Assembly: GCA_023392595.1 (NCBI GenBank)
Contig: JAEVYU010000003.1
Span: 1-64,000, forward strand
From: Bacillota bacterium
GTDB taxonomy: Bacteria > Bacillota > UBA4882 > UBA8346
Reading direction: 5' to 3'
DNA length: 64,000 nucleotides
Part shown: one piece after another, positions 43,105 to 53,027 of the stretch
Layout: each line of letters starts with the position of its first letter
How positions within the stretch are numbered: the stretch's first letter is position 1
Notes under the pieces: model-generated
What the model saw: the letters and a program-made list of their open reading frames with translations, nothing else
Database searches by the model: none
What the model was told of the DNA's origin: nothing
Program-made: the position numbers and the translations under genes

Positions 43105-44124
43105 ATGACCAATACCACCCATTCCGACCTGCAACAAATTTTAGACCATTGGGAGCTTGAACTTTATCGTTTTGAAAAAGTTCGCGATGTTTATAAAGTA
43201 TACACTCAAAACGGTTTAAAAAACCTGAAATTATCACCCTTGGTTCCTGGGCGCATCCTGTTTGTTCACCATGCCATCGCCCATTTAAATCAAAGGGGTT
43301 TTTCAAAAATGACTCCGTTGATTCCAACCAAAACCGGAGAGACTTCAGTTTTCGATCCGAATTTCGCATATACCCTGTTTGATTGGATTGAAGGACGGCA
43401 ATGCGATTATCGTAATAAAACCGAATTGGTTGATTCCATGAAAGTCCTGGCAGACTTTCATCAAAAAACCAGTGGATTTACCCCTCCACCTACTTCCAAT
43501 ATGCGGGATCATTTGGGGAAATGTTTAAAACATTTTGAAGAACGTTATCAAGATTTATTACGGTTCAAAGAATTAGCCCTCACTTTGCCGAAAGATCAAT
43601 TTGCCGCTTCCTATTTAGCCAATGTCGAAGCGTACCTTACGATGGCCGCCGAAGCGATTGCCAAAATGAAAAAGAGTGACTACCACACATTGGTGGAACA
43701 AGCGCGGCTCAAAAAAACTTTTTGTCATGGAGATCCGGCGACCCGTAACTTTATCCTAACTCCGGAAAATGAGATTTTTATGATTGACTTTGATAGTTGC
43801 AGGCTGGATTTGCCAATTATGGATGCCATTAAGTTTACCAGAAGAATCATGAAAAAATACCGCTGGCAATATCCGGTTGCCAAATTAGTCATCGATTCCT
43901 ACCAAGCGGTGAATCCCTTATCTTCCAGCGAGCTTGCCGTAATGAAGGCCGTGTTCTTTTTCCCCCAAAAATTTTGGCGGCTGGCCATCCGTTATTTTGA
44001 TCAACATGCTGCTTACGGCCCTGCAAGGCTGCTCAGAAAATTTCAAAAATATGTCCGGAATAAGGACCATATGGTGCAATTTCAACAACAATTTTCAAAC
44101 TATCAATCACGAGGCGGCGAGTGA
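43105..44124 (+). CDS. CotS-like spore coat kinase, paralogue 3
   Basis: A 339-residue kinase-fold protein with catalytic loop FCHGDPATRNFIL and FMIDFDS, and the C-terminal FFPQKFWRLAIRYFDQH. The N-terminus has YKVYTQNGLKNLKL, the family's nucleotide-binding lysine region. TAGGAGGAG precedes the ATG. It lies 45 bases after paralogue 2 and three bases before paralogue 4. Confidence 0.87.
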   Translation: MTNTTHSDLQQILDHWELELYRFEKVRDVYKVYTQNGLKNLKLSPLVPGRILFVHHAIAHLNQRGFSKMTPLIPTKTGETSVFDPNFAYTLFDWIEGRQCDYRNKTELVDSMKVLADFHQKTSGFTPPPTSNMRDHLGKCLKHFEERYQDLLRFKELALTLPKDQFAASYLANVEAYLTMAAEAIAKMKKSDYHTLVEQARLKKTFCHGDPATRNFILTPENEIFMIDFDSCRLDLPIMDAIKFTRRIMKKYRWQYPVAKLVIDSYQAVNPLSSSELAVMKAVFFFPQKFWRLAIRYFDQHAAYGPARLLRKFQKYVRNKDHMVQFQQQFSNYQSRGGE

Positions 44125-44127
44125 GAT

Positions 44128-45174
44128 ATGGCAGCAGATTTTGGGGCCGATTTACAAAAAGAAGATATTGAGGAAATCATTTTTCAATTTGGTCTTCAAT
44201 TCAAAACATGTCAAGCTTATCGCCGAATCTGGCAGGTTAAAACGAATGAAGGAACCAAATATTTAAAAAAATCAAAACTAAGCGCCGCCGATCTCCGATT
44301 TATTGATGAAGCCCAACTGTATCTATATGGTCAGAACTTTACCAATTTGCCAAAGTTCATTCGCAACAGCCAAAATGAACCTTTTGTTCGTTATAAGGAT
44401 CATTTATATATTTTAACCACTTGGTATTTTGGGACTGAATTAGATTTCCGCATTCTGATGGATTTAAAACAAGCCTCCCGTTTTCTCGCGGATTTTCATA
44501 CCAAAAGCGCCGGCTTTGAACCGCGCATCCCAAATCCCGACCGCACTTGCTGGCTGGGATGGCCCCAGAAACTAGCAGAACGGATTAAACAAATGCAGGA
44601 CTTTCAACGTCTTGCCAACCTGGAAAAAGATTCATCAATTTTTAGCCGCCTATTTTTAAGAAATTTCAGTCCCTTTTATCACCAAGCCGTCACCAGTTAT
44701 GAAGCCCTTTTAAAATCACCTTACCCTGCGGTCGCCGAGGCTGCTTCCATCAGTCTCAGTTTTTGCCATCACGATTACTCGGGTCGCAATATACTCCGCA
44801 CCTTTCAAGAGGGGCTGTTATTGGTCGACTTTGATTACTGCCTGCTTGATATGAGAATTCATGACGTAATCAACCTATTGGTGCGCAATTTAAAACACAA
44901 TGGGTGGCGTTTGGAGATTTCCAATTTTATTCTCAGTGAATATCAGACGGTAAGCAAATTAACCCAGGAAGAGCTGGAAGTGATGTATGTTCTGCTCTGT
45001 TGGCCCCAGGATTTTTGGCAAGTAGGGCTGCAATATTACTATGAAAAGTTGCCTTGGCCCAAAGAGAGGTTTATTAAAAAACTTAACCATAAAATCTATT
45101 ACCGGGCGCCCCGGAACCGGTTTCTAACCGAGTTCTCCCACAAATATCAAATCAAATCTTTCGTTCCGCTTTAA
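44128..45174 (+). CDS. CotS-like spore coat kinase, paralogue 4
   Basis: A 348-residue kinase-fold protein with catalytic loop FCHHDYSGRNIL and LLVDFDY, N-terminal YRRIWQVKTNEGTKYLKKSK, and the C-terminal WPQDFWQVGLQYYYEKLPW shared by the group. It begins three bases after paralogue 3, so the two are translated together. It converges on the pnp terminator. Confidence 0.87.
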   Translation: MAADFGADLQKEDIEEIIFQFGLQFKTCQAYRRIWQVKTNEGTKYLKKSKLSAADLRFIDEAQLYLYGQNFTNLPKFIRNSQNEPFVRYKDHLYILTTWYFGTELDFRILMDLKQASRFLADFHTKSAGFEPRIPNPDRTCWLGWPQKLAERIKQMQDFQRLANLEKDSSIFSRLFLRNFSPFYHQAVTSYEALLKSPYPAVAEAASISLSFCHHDYSGRNILRTFQEGLLLVDFDYCLLDMRIHDVINLLVRNLKHNGWRLEISNFILSEYQTVSKLTQEELEVMYVLLCWPQDFWQVGLQYYYEKLPWPKERFIKKLNHKIYYRAPRNRFLTEFSHKYQIKSFVPL

Positions 45175-45198
45175 TATGATACGAATGCCAGTTTCATT

Positions 45199-45226
45199 GA
45201 AAAACAAAAACCTCCCCAAGGGAAGG
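45199..45226 (-). terminator. Terminator after pnp
   Basis: On the minus strand CCTTCCC-TT-GGGGAGG followed by TTTTTGTTTTT. It is a clear Rho-independent terminator about 60 bases past the pnp stop. Confidence 0.85.
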
Positions 45227-45287
45227 CTCTATTTTAATAGTGAATTAATATTTCGGACAATAAGAGAACGTGAAATTTGGGTGAAGA

Positions 45288-47387
45288 TTATTCGGCTGTT
45301 TCTCCACCCAATAAAGCTTTCCGGGAAAGATTGATCCGTCCTTGCTTGTCAATTTCAACGACTTTAACCATGATCTCATCGCCAACATTGACCACATCTT
45401 CAACTTTAGCGACCCGTTCTTTGGCAAGCTGGGAAATATGAACCAAACCTTCTTTGCCAGGTAGAATTTCCACAAATGCTCCGAAATTCATTAATCTGGT
45501 TACTTTCCCCATATACGTGGCACCAATTTCCACATCACTCGTCAGACTTTTAATGATTTGTTGCGCTTTCTCGCCGGCCTTGGCATCCACTGCCGCGATA
45601 AATACCCGGCCGTCATCTTCAATATCGATTTCTGCGCCAGTATCTTCAACGATTTTACGGATCATTTTGCCGCCGGGCCCAATGACATCCCGAATCCGGT
45701 CCGGATCAATCGAAAAGCGGATAATGCGGGGCGCATAGGGTGATAATTCTTTATGGGGTTCCGGTATCGTAGCCAGCATTTTATCCAGGATAAACAAGCG
45801 GCCTTCTTTGGCTTGGGCTAAGGCTTGCTTCAAGATCGCCCGATCGATGCCTTTCACTTTGATATCCATCTGAATGGCGGTAACACCGTCTTTAGTTCCG
45901 GCTACTTTAAAGTCCATATCTCCAAAGTGATCTTCCAGACCTTGAATATCCGTTAAAATGGCAAAGTCATCGCCATCTTTAAGAAGTCCCATCGCCACTC
46001 CGGCCACTGGTTTCTTAATCGGTACGCCGGCATCCATTAATGAAAGCGTACTTCCACAAACACTCGCCTGAGAAGAAGAACCATTGGACTCGATAACTTC
46101 GGAAACCAGCCGGATGGTATAAGGAAATTCTTCCTCACTGGGAATTACCGGCACTAAAGCTCGCTCAGCAAGGGCTCCATGACCAATTTCCCGACGACCC
46201 GGGCTACGAACCGGACGAACTTCACCGACACTGAAACCGGGGAAATTATAATGGTGAATGTATCGTTTGGATTGATCGTCACCTAGACCATCCAAAATCT
46301 GCTCTTCGCTGACTCGCCCCAGGGTACAAACGGTTAAAACCTGAGTTTGACCGCGGGTAAAGAGTCCCGAACCGTGGGTACGGGGTAATAGCCCCACTTC
46401 ACAGGAAATCGGACGGATTTCATTCAATTTCCGGCCATCCGGGCGGATCTTATCGACCGCAATCAAACGGCGGACTTCTTCTTTAACGATATTCTCCAAA
46501 ACTTCATTCACATCGCCGGAAGCAGCCTGATATTCATCTCCCATCGCTTCTGTGAAATGAATCCTCGTTTCTTCTTTCACTCGTTCGATTAACGCTTCTC
46601 TTTCCAACTTTTCGTTGGTCTTGATGGCTGCGGCCATTTTGGAAGTGGCAAAATCTCTCACCATTTTATCAACTTCCGGATTCGGTTCATCCAAAACCGG
46701 CACAATCTTTGGCTTACCGACTTCCGAACGGATTTTTTCAATGAAAGACACAATTTCCTGGATTACGGAATGGCCAAAAAGAATAGCCTCTAAAGCATCG
46801 TCTTCTGAAATTTCCTTGGCGCCGGCCTCAACCATCATAATTGCATCTTTGGTCCCGGCAACCGTCAACTGAAGATCGCTCTTTTCCATTTGGGCCACAG
46901 TTGGGTTAATGATAAACTTACCGTCAATTCTTCCGACTTTCACGCCTCCAATCGGCCCGGCAAACGGAATTTCTGAAATATGTAAGGCAGCCGAGGCCCC
47001 AATCATACCGGCAAGACCCGGCTCATTATCCGGATCCACCGAGAGAACCGTGGTTGTTACCTGTACATCATTACGAAATCCTTCCGGAAATAACGGCCGT
47101 AAAGGGCGATCTATCATTCTGGCTGCCAAGACTGCATTTTCTGACGGCCTGCCCTCTCTTTTAATAAATCCACCTGGAATCTTGCCCACTGCATAAAGTC
47201 TTTCCTCATAGTCAACCAGTAACGGAAAGAAATCAATACCTTCCCGGGCTTTTTGGGCCATCACCGCAGTGACTAAAACCGCGGTATCACCATAGCGCAC
47301 CAGTACCGATGCGTTGGCTTGTTTAGCCATCTTCCCTGTCTCTATGATGAGAGGGCGATCCGCTAAAGTCATCTCCCATTTTTGCAT
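45288..47387 (-). CDS. pnp: Polyribonucleotide nucleotidyltransferase (PNPase)
   Basis: Phosphorolytic 3'-5' exoribonuclease and RNA-degradation component. The 699-residue protein has two RNase PH-like domains ([51 protein letters not shown]), a KH domain ([20 protein letters not shown]) and a C-terminal S1 domain ([22 protein letters not shown]). AAGGAGG lies about nine bases before the ATG at 47387. It follows rpsO, the near-universal rpsO-pnp order. Confidence 0.97.
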   Translation of the reverse strand: MQKWEMTLADRPLIIETGKMAKQANASVLVRYGDTAVLVTAVMAQKAREGIDFFPLLVDYEERLYAVGKIPGGFIKREGRPSENAVLAARMIDRPLRPLFPEGFRNDVQVTTTVLSVDPDNEPGLAGMIGASAALHISEIPFAGPIGGVKVGRIDGKFIINPTVAQMEKSDLQLTVAGTKDAIMMVEAGAKEISEDDALEAILFGHSVIQEIVSFIEKIRSEVGKPKIVPVLDEPNPEVDKMVRDFATSKMAAAIKTNEKLEREALIERVKEETRIHFTEAMGDEYQAASGDVNEVLENIVKEEVRRLIAVDKIRPDGRKLNEIRPISCEVGLLPRTHGSGLFTRGQTQVLTVCTLGRVSEEQILDGLGDDQSKRYIHHYNFPGFSVGEVRPVRSPGRREIGHGALAERALVPVIPSEEEFPYTIRLVSEVIESNGSSSQASVCGSTLSLMDAGVPIKKPVAGVAMGLLKDGDDFAILTDIQGLEDHFGDMDFKVAGTKDGVTAIQMDIKVKGIDRAILKQALAQAKEGRLFILDKMLATIPEPHKELSPYAPRIIRFSIDPDRIRDVIGPGGKMIRKIVEDTGAEIDIEDDGRVFIAAVDAKAGEKAQQIIKSLTSDVEIGATYMGKVTRLMNFGAFVEILPGKEGLVHISQLAKERVAKVEDVVNVGDEIMVKVVEIDKQGRINLSRKALLGGETAE

Positions 47388-47574
47388 CAATTCAAACCTC
47401 CTTCAAACTTCCGTGAGTCCATAAAACACGGATCTTTTTCATTTTAATATTGCTAACAGTTATTAGGATAAAAATTGCAACCAATCGTAAAAAAACAACT
47501 TTTAAAAGCCTATTGATTGTCATTGATAGCGAATAACTGATAACTATCCATAGTATATCCCTTTATATAGAAAG

Positions 47575-47595
47575 AAAAGCGGGTAACCCGCTTTT
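47575..47595 (-). terminator. Terminator after rpsO
   Basis: GAAAAGCGGGT-TA-CCCGCTTTTC followed by TTTCTATAT on the minus strand, immediately past the rpsO stop. In many bacteria this hairpin allows partial readthrough into pnp. Confidence 0.85.
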
Positions 47596-47599
47596 CCGA

Positions 47600-47866
47600 C
47601 TATTTCCGGAGACCTAATCTTTCGATGATTGCCCGATAACGCTCAATATCTTTTTGATTCAGATAATTTAACAAACCGCGTCGTTGACCGACCATTTTTA
47701 ATAAACCGCGTCTTGAATGATGATCTTTTTTATGGACCTTAAGATGCTCGGTTAAATAATTGATCCTCTCCGTAAGAATAGCGATTTGAACCTCCGGCGA
47801 ACCGGTGTCGCCCTCATGTAAATGATACTTCAAGATAATCTCTTGCTTTTTTTCCAAAGTCAGCAT
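47600..47866 (-). CDS. rpsO: 30S ribosomal protein S15
   Basis: Primary 16S rRNA-binding protein of the small subunit platform. The 88-residue length matches the family with the ATG at 47866, which has GGAGG 11 bases upstream; a GTG four codons earlier overlaps the Shine-Dalgarno. Conserved sequence includes [30 protein letters not shown] and [11 protein letters not shown]. Confidence 0.97.
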   Translation of the reverse strand: MLTLEKKQEIILKYHLHEGDTGSPEVQIAILTERINYLTEHLKVHKKDHHSRRGLLKMVGQRRGLLNYLNQKDIERYRAIIERLGLRK

Positions 47867-47881
47867 GTTGAAAGTCACCTC

Positions 47882-48000
47882 CTTTTCTTATAAACGCCCC
47901 CCGCCGAGGGTTCCGTTGGAGAATCGAAACTCCCAGCCAAGGGTTTTACGCATCCGTCTATCAACTTTAAACGGACATCAGCGCAAAACTAGAATAATTT
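47882..48000 (-). promoter_or_regulatory. Structured leader of rpsO, possible S15 autoregulatory RNA
   Basis: The minus-strand leader can fold into at least two helices, one from GTCCGT with ACGGA(T) and one from GGGAG with CTCC around a TTTCGATT loop, just before the ribosome-binding site. S15 autoregulation through a leader RNA is known in several bacterial groups with different structures, so this is a reasonable candidate, but no specific match was made. Confidence 0.4.
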
Positions 48001-48043
48001 TACCATAAATCAATGGCACTGTAAATAAAATATCTTCAGGAGC

Positions 48044-50587
48044 CTATTCGACTCCCCGAAAATAATGCCCCTTGGTGATATCCTGGCCGGTTAAGGACTT
48101 AAAATTTTTCATGATCAATTCTTCATTCTCCAATCGTTGTCCTTTATCGGTAGCACCCAGAGCGCTATGGTATTGTGCAACAAAAGGCCCAACTTGATGG
48201 GCATCAAAAGTCTTCAATTCCAGGCGGCAAACCAATTCCCCCGCAGTACGCAGCCTGTGTAAATCTCCAAACAGGCAAAGATCTTTGGTATTCAGGAGAT
48301 GGAGCCTGCAGAACTGGTCGGTGTAAATCGGAAAATCAAGTTGCATCCGATCTCTTAAAAAATAACGGTTTTGGCGGCACGGTCCCGGACAAGGTTCATC
48401 CCCTGCATTTTCTTTCGCGAATGACGAATGGATGGGACAATATTCCGACACCATCAACTCGAGAGGACCTTGAACCAGGCATTCAAGCCGAAGTTTGGGA
48501 CAATTCAGGGAAATCTCTTTGATCTGCTCCGAAGTCAGTTCCGGGGAAAGCGTATACTGTATTATCCGGGGATTATTCAACAGAGTTAATGCATAACTAT
48601 TGAAAAAATTAAAAGTGTAATTTAAGAAAATGGGTTGGGTTGTTCCATCGAAAACCCTTTGTAAAGTTCCCAAGTCGGACACCATAATTCCGTCAGCGGA
48701 TAGGTTTGAAACCATTTGCAGGTAAGAAAGCCATTGCTCACACTGCCCTTCGCGGTTGATCCGGGGCATAGCGATTACCAAACGGGAACCGGCCCGGTGA
48801 GCCGTTTCGATGGAATTTACCAAAGCCTGCTCCGTCCAATGATAGCCGGAGAGCTCATCTCCTCCGACATAGATTAAATCGGCTCCTGCTTGGGCGGCAA
48901 CCGTTACACTCTTTTCATCCCCCACCCAGACGCTTACATAACGTCGGATGGATTTGCGTTCCTGATTTTCTCCGTGAAAATTGAATAATGATTGGAGATT
49001 CCTGAAAGAAACCTTCTCCCGGCGATATGCTTCCAAAGCGCCAGTCATTAATTTTTCAATGGCAACACGCCGCGCTTGATTCAGATCTCCCAGGGGCACC
49101 ATCAGATTTTCACCCATCCGGAGGTGTAATTCATTCAAGGAATAAGGGGTGTTTCCCAGCCGGCTCAGTTGTTCCCGGATGGTTTCTTTAGTAAGTGGGC
49201 GGTTCCTGGCAGCCTGCAACCGGGTTTCGGTATCGGCGGAACCCGCATGACCGTCCGAATCTGAAAAAGTCACCTGCAATGGCCGATCTAGCTCTCCAGT
49301 CACCTGAGCCGAGCAGGGAATTTTTAAATTTGGATTATCCTTACCTAAAGCTTGTTGGGTCTCCCGATCGTTTTCAATCGAAAAAATTTTGAAAACCCGG
49401 TCACCCGGATGATGTTTTCCGGTTCCATGGATCGAAATGGTTTCTCCCGTGACTGCCACGGAAATCTTTTCCCGATCTTTAAAAAGATCCCGTACCGGCG
49501 TCACAACACGCCCGCCTTGGCTTACCCAAACTTCGATTTCATCTCCCTGTTCCAAATCGGCTTGGAGTTTCAGGGTAATGCTCCCTTGCGAAGAGTCGCA
49601 ACGAATAATCCGCCCCAAATACACACCCCGGTTGTTGGGCCTTCGAAAACCCATAATATCCCGGTTGCGATTTCCGCCAAAATAACCATTGCTGAATCCC
49701 CGGTTGAAAGATTGTTCAAGTTGCTGAACCTCCCGGGGAGTAACCGTAAACGTGGTTGGATTATCGAAGTAACGATCCAACGCCTGCCGGTAGATTTTCG
49801 TTACTTGATAGACATATTCCGGACGTTTCATCCGTCCCTCTACTTTTAAGGATGTTACGCCGATTTTATGTAACTCAGGTATGTCATGGATTAAAGCAAT
49901 ATCCTTGGGTGAAAGCAAATAAGTTCCGGGGGTCTCCACAAGTTTTTCCCCATCGAACCCCAGCTGGTATTCCATCCGGCAAGGCTGAGCACACCGACCC
50001 CGGTTGCCGCTACGCCCCCCAATCATACTGCTCATTAAACATTGGCCGGAATAACAAACGCACAAAGCGCCATGGACAAAGACTTCTATTTCCATGCCGG
50101 AGGAATGGACAATCGACTCAACTTCGTCCGCAGTCATTTCTCGGGCCAGGACAACCCGCTTAAATCCTAAATTCTTCAGGAATATGGCGCCTTCATGATT
50201 ATGAACCGTCATTTGGGTGCTGGCGTGTAATTCTAAACCCGGCAAACATTTCCGGGCCAAATGAATCAGACCCAAATCCTGAACGATGACGGCATCGACG
50301 CCCAGGTTGTATAATTGACAGAGATATTCAAGAGCTTCCGGTAATTCGTTCTCAGCCACCAACGTATTGACCGTGATATAAATCTTCTTATGATGGAGAT
50401 GCAAAAGGTCGGCAGCTTCCTTTAACTGCTGAAGATCAAAATTCGCCGCATTTTGCCGGGCATTAAAAAGTTTGCCGCCAAGGTAAACCGCATCGGCTCC
50501 CGCGGCTAACGCCGCCAGCAGCGCATCCCAATCTCCCGCAGGCGCTAAAAGTTCTAAACGCTTTGGACTCGATTCTAAGGTTAACAT
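48044..50587 (-). CDS. U32 family peptidase, long form with DUF3656-type extension (RlhA-like)
   Basis: An 847-residue protein of the U32 family. The first half has LELLAPAGDWDALLAALAAG, ADAVYLGG, LHASTQMTVHNHEGA, and a cluster of cysteines (CVCYSGQCLMSSM; GRCAQPCRM) that in relatives binds an iron-sulfur cluster. Then comes KVEGRMKRPEYVYQV and a long second part with another cysteine region (CLVQGPLELMVSEYCPIH; CPGPC). Long U32 proteins include RlhA, which hydroxylates 23S rRNA C2501, making RNA modification more likely than proteolysis. The ATG at 50587 has GGAG seven bases upstream. Confidence 0.88.
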   Translation of the reverse strand: MLTLESSPKRLELLAPAGDWDALLAALAAGADAVYLGGKLFNARQNAANFDLQQLKEAADLLHLHHKKIYITVNTLVAENELPEALEYLCQLYNLGVDAVIVQDLGLIHLARKCLPGLELHASTQMTVHNHEGAIFLKNLGFKRVVLAREMTADEVESIVHSSGMEIEVFVHGALCVCYSGQCLMSSMIGGRSGNRGRCAQPCRMEYQLGFDGEKLVETPGTYLLSPKDIALIHDIPELHKIGVTSLKVEGRMKRPEYVYQVTKIYRQALDRYFDNPTTFTVTPREVQQLEQSFNRGFSNGYFGGNRNRDIMGFRRPNNRGVYLGRIIRCDSSQGSITLKLQADLEQGDEIEVWVSQGGRVVTPVRDLFKDREKISVAVTGETISIHGTGKHHPGDRVFKIFSIENDRETQQALGKDNPNLKIPCSAQVTGELDRPLQVTFSDSDGHAGSADTETRLQAARNRPLTKETIREQLSRLGNTPYSLNELHLRMGENLMVPLGDLNQARRVAIEKLMTGALEAYRREKVSFRNLQSLFNFHGENQERKSIRRYVSVWVGDEKSVTVAAQAGADLIYVGGDELSGYHWTEQALVNSIETAHRAGSRLVIAMPRINREGQCEQWLSYLQMVSNLSADGIMVSDLGTLQRVFDGTTQPIFLNYTFNFFNSYALTLLNNPRIIQYTLSPELTSEQIKEISLNCPKLRLECLVQGPLELMVSEYCPIHSSFAKENAGDEPCPGPCRQNRYFLRDRMQLDFPIYTDQFCRLHLLNTKDLCLFGDLHRLRTAGELVCRLELKTFDAHQVGPFVAQYHSALGATDKGQRLENEELIMKNFKSLTGQDITKGHYFRGVE

Positions 50588-50711
50588 AAGAAACTCCATT
50601 TAAAATTAGCAGACAAAACTGCTCTAATGTATCGTTCAGTTCAAATAGTTGTCCATCTAAAATATACCCTACATAACGGAATTGCCAAATGACAAGATCC
50701 ATCAACTATCC

Positions 50712-51605
50712 TTAAAAACCCAGAAATTTTAGTATTGACGGATCAATATCCATTAGGGTGCGGATCCCTTTAAACCCATTCACATCACCGATTACGATGG
50801 TCGGAACCGGGCTTAAAGTATGCGTCTTTATACTAAGATCTTCAATATTCCCATGGTCACTGGTTACCAACAAGGTGAGCCGGTTTTTGGCCAAACTCCC
50901 GGCGAGGGTTCCTAAAAAGCGGTCCAACCGGTTCAACAACGTGAGGGCTAATGAATAGTCCTGATGATGTCCGCAATGGTCCGTTTGAAAATATTCAAAT
51001 AACGTAAAATCATTTTTGGCCGCCAGATTGACAAGGATCGTCCCTGCTTCCTCCGGTTCCCAAATCGGCACATCATAACCTCGTTCCCGCAGTTTTTCAT
51101 TAGTGATATCCTGATAAACGGATTCGCCCCGCAACAGATCATCGGGCATGCATAAACGACAATTCCCAGCTAAAGCTGCGGTAGTGGTGACGGAATGCTG
51201 CCATTTCCCCTGCTCGACGGATTCAAAATATTCCCTGGTAAAGGTATTGGCAAAAACCGCTTTGCCGCCTCCTTCGTTAATCACTTTAAAAATACTGGCT
51301 TCCTGGATGATTTTCCGCAGGGTGTAGGTAGGTAAACCGTTAATGTGACGACCGACAACGGCTGAAGCGTTTATGCCTGTAAAAATAGTGGTCTGTCCGG
51401 TGGCGCTTTGGGGTAATCCCGGTATATCCAGGGAAGCATCGGTCGGACATAGAATCGTATTCGGATGATGAATCCCTTTTCCAATAGCGGATGCGGTTAA
51501 AGAAGCGCCGGATAATAATTCTCTCAAAAAAGGAGTTTTTGCGCTCATCAAAGGATTGATGGCGGGATCCTCATTACCAAGTCCCAAACCGTCAATGAAA
51601 ATCAT
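50712..51605 (-). CDS. Alkaline phosphatase/phosphoglycerate mutase superfamily metalloenzyme
   Basis: A 297-residue enzyme of the superfamily that includes iPGM, phosphopentomutase and alkaline phosphatases. Metal and nucleophile motifs are MIFIDGLGLG, PQSATGQTTIFTG (nucleophile Thr/Ser), TDHCGHH and TSDHGNIEDLSIKTH. It is much shorter than true iPGM (about 510), so a bona fide glycolytic role is unlikely; a small phosphomutase or phosphatase is more probable. The ATG chosen at 51605 has GGGG six bases upstream and overlaps the DUF421 stop by 14 bases. Confidence 0.8.
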   Translation of the reverse strand: MIFIDGLGLGNEDPAINPLMSAKTPFLRELLSGASLTASAIGKGIHHPNTILCPTDASLDIPGLPQSATGQTTIFTGINASAVVGRHINGLPTYTLRKIIQEASIFKVINEGGGKAVFANTFTREYFESVEQGKWQHSVTTTAALAGNCRLCMPDDLLRGESVYQDITNEKLRERGYDVPIWEPEEAGTILVNLAAKNDFTLFEYFQTDHCGHHQDYSLALTLLNRLDRFLGTLAGSLAKNRLTLLVTSDHGNIEDLSIKTHTLSPVPTIVIGDVNGFKGIRTLMDIDPSILKFLGF

Positions 51606-52185
51606 CAAGATCCCCAACAAGATCCCCCTTTTTGCTTCGAATGACTTCTTTCAACCCCTTTACTTCCTCCCGCAATAGCCGAACCTCTTCCATTAACAAC
51701 TGGTCGGCGCAGCTAATGGGCTCCGGCTCTTCTTTCAAAATAACGCTGAATTTACCGCAAGCTTCAAAAACAGCCTGTGAAACTTGGGAAATTTTCGAAA
51801 CTCCCAGTTTTCGAAGTTCCTGGCGCAAATCAGCCATTGAAAGATGTTCCTTCGCCAGATTTTCTTCGAGTAAAACGCCGTCTTTAATGAGGAGGGTCGG
51901 TTTTCCCTCAAAAAAGCGGGAAAACAAAGGAGAACGGTAGGAAACAATCGACAAAAATACCTCCAACCCGCCGATGAGACCTAAGATAACCAGCCCTTTT
52001 CCAAAAGATACCCGCTGTTCCAAACCTACCACTACGATAACATCACCAATACCGGCCATAATGACTAAGTCAAACAGGCTTAGCTGGCCCAAAGCCCGCT
52101 TTCCCATAAACCGGACGATCACCAAAGCCGCTAAATATATAGCGATTGGCTTGATCAAAAATCTGCCAATAGTTACCCAGTCCAT
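51592..52185 (-). CDS. DUF421 (YetF/YcaP-like) membrane protein
   Basis: A 197-residue protein with about three N-terminal membrane spans (residues 5-80) and a cytoplasmic DUF421/YetF C-terminal domain (VRFMGKRALGQLSLFDLVIMA; GKPTLLIKDGVLLEENL; LRQELRKLGVSKISQVSQAV). A short tail with a helical segment (VRLLREEVKGLKEVI) follows. Function of the family is unknown; sporulation-linked relatives exist. Translationally overlaps the downstream metalloenzyme. Confidence 0.88.
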   Translation of the reverse strand: MDWVTIGRFLIKPIAIYLAALVIVRFMGKRALGQLSLFDLVIMAGIGDVIVVVGLEQRVSFGKGLVILGLIGGLEVFLSIVSYRSPLFSRFFEGKPTLLIKDGVLLEENLAKEHLSMADLRQELRKLGVSKISQVSQAVFEACGKFSVILKEEPEPISCADQLLMEEVRLLREEVKGLKEVIRSKKGDLVGDLDDFH

Positions 52186-52291
52186 CCCATCGCCTCTCCC
52201 TTAGTATGCCCCGTAAATGGAGAGGGGCAGGGGGAAAGCCAAAATCAAAGATATGGATCGAATCTATTATACCTTTTTTAACACGGGTCTG

Positions 52292-52400
52292 CTAGTAGAA
52301 CGTATCGTAAATAAACGGCAATCAGAAATGGGTAAGATACGCTCTACTTAAGTAAAACGTTCACAATCATTGAGTAGTTATTTAGAGAACGTTTTACTAG
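52292..52400. repeat. Back-to-back hairpins with related ends (palindromic element)
   Basis: Two adjacent inverted repeats: AGTAGAACGTATC (52294-52306) with GATACGCTCTACT (52336-52348), and AGTAAAACGTTC (52351-52362) with GAACGTTTTACT (52388-52399). The outer ends, CTAGTAGAACGT and in reverse CTAGTAAAACGT, are almost identical, so the whole 109 bp is also one imperfect palindrome centred near ACTTAAGT. It lies in a 290-base gap without genes and has no coding capacity. Confidence 0.7.
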
Positions 52401-52475
52401 TTATTCTCGATGCAGATTTTTATCCGCTAATCAATTCATAGAAATAAAAAAAGTAACAATAAGGGAGACTCGCCA

Positions 52476-52996
52476 TCACAGAGGCATTAAAAATGAGGTT
52501 AAGCCATGATTAAGGTCATAAGCCGGCTGCCAGTGTAAATACTTTTTCGCCTGACCGTTATCTAGCTGTGAATGATAAATGTCGCCTAGCTTTGAAGGAA
52601 GATAATGAATCGGATTTCGCTTTCCGGTAATTCTGCCCAATTCCGCAATAATACCATTGAGATTCGTTTGAATATTGGTACTGATATTGTAAATTTGATT
52701 ACAATATGACGTTTGCATGGCCGCAATATTGGCTTTGGCAACATCCTTAACATATATAAAATCCCGGGTTTGTTTACCGTCGCCATAAATTGTATAAGGG
52801 ATGGCTTTCTTTAAGCATTCTATATAAATACTGATCACGCCCCCCTCTGAGCTTGAATCCTGACGTGGCCCGTAGACATTGGAATACCGCAAAATCACAT
52901 ATTAATAATGAATACTTTGTAACCCTGTTCAACCAATAACTCCGCAATATGGGAACCAATAAAACCGGCTCCGCCTGTAATCAACACAGAAGCCAT
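52476..52996 (-). pseudogene. NAD-dependent sugar epimerase (GalE-like) with large internal deletion
   Basis: The start is intact: GGAGGA before the ATG at 52996, then an N-terminus with the Rossmann motif TGGAGFIGSHIAELL. After about 33 codons it meets a stop. In another frame the sequence resumes at residue about 145 of the family, VILRYSNVYGPRQD, and runs to a normal C-terminus (YGDGKQTRDFIYVKDVAKA; WQPAYDLNHGL). About 110 codons including the catalytic SYK region are missing, so the gene is dead. It is the last gene of the GT39/GT2/deacetylase group. Confidence 0.85.
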
Positions 52997-53027
52997 GGAT
53001 ATTCCTCCGAATGATGAAATTCTTTCA

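Noticed and set aside
47900..47990. tRNA-like gene in the rpsO leader
   Set aside because: A T-arm-like hairpin is present but no acceptor, D-arm or anticodon arm can be assembled.
50712..51605. Glycolytic cofactor-independent phosphoglycerate mutase (gpmI)
   Set aside because: The protein is about 300 residues and lacks the large transferase insertion of true iPGM.
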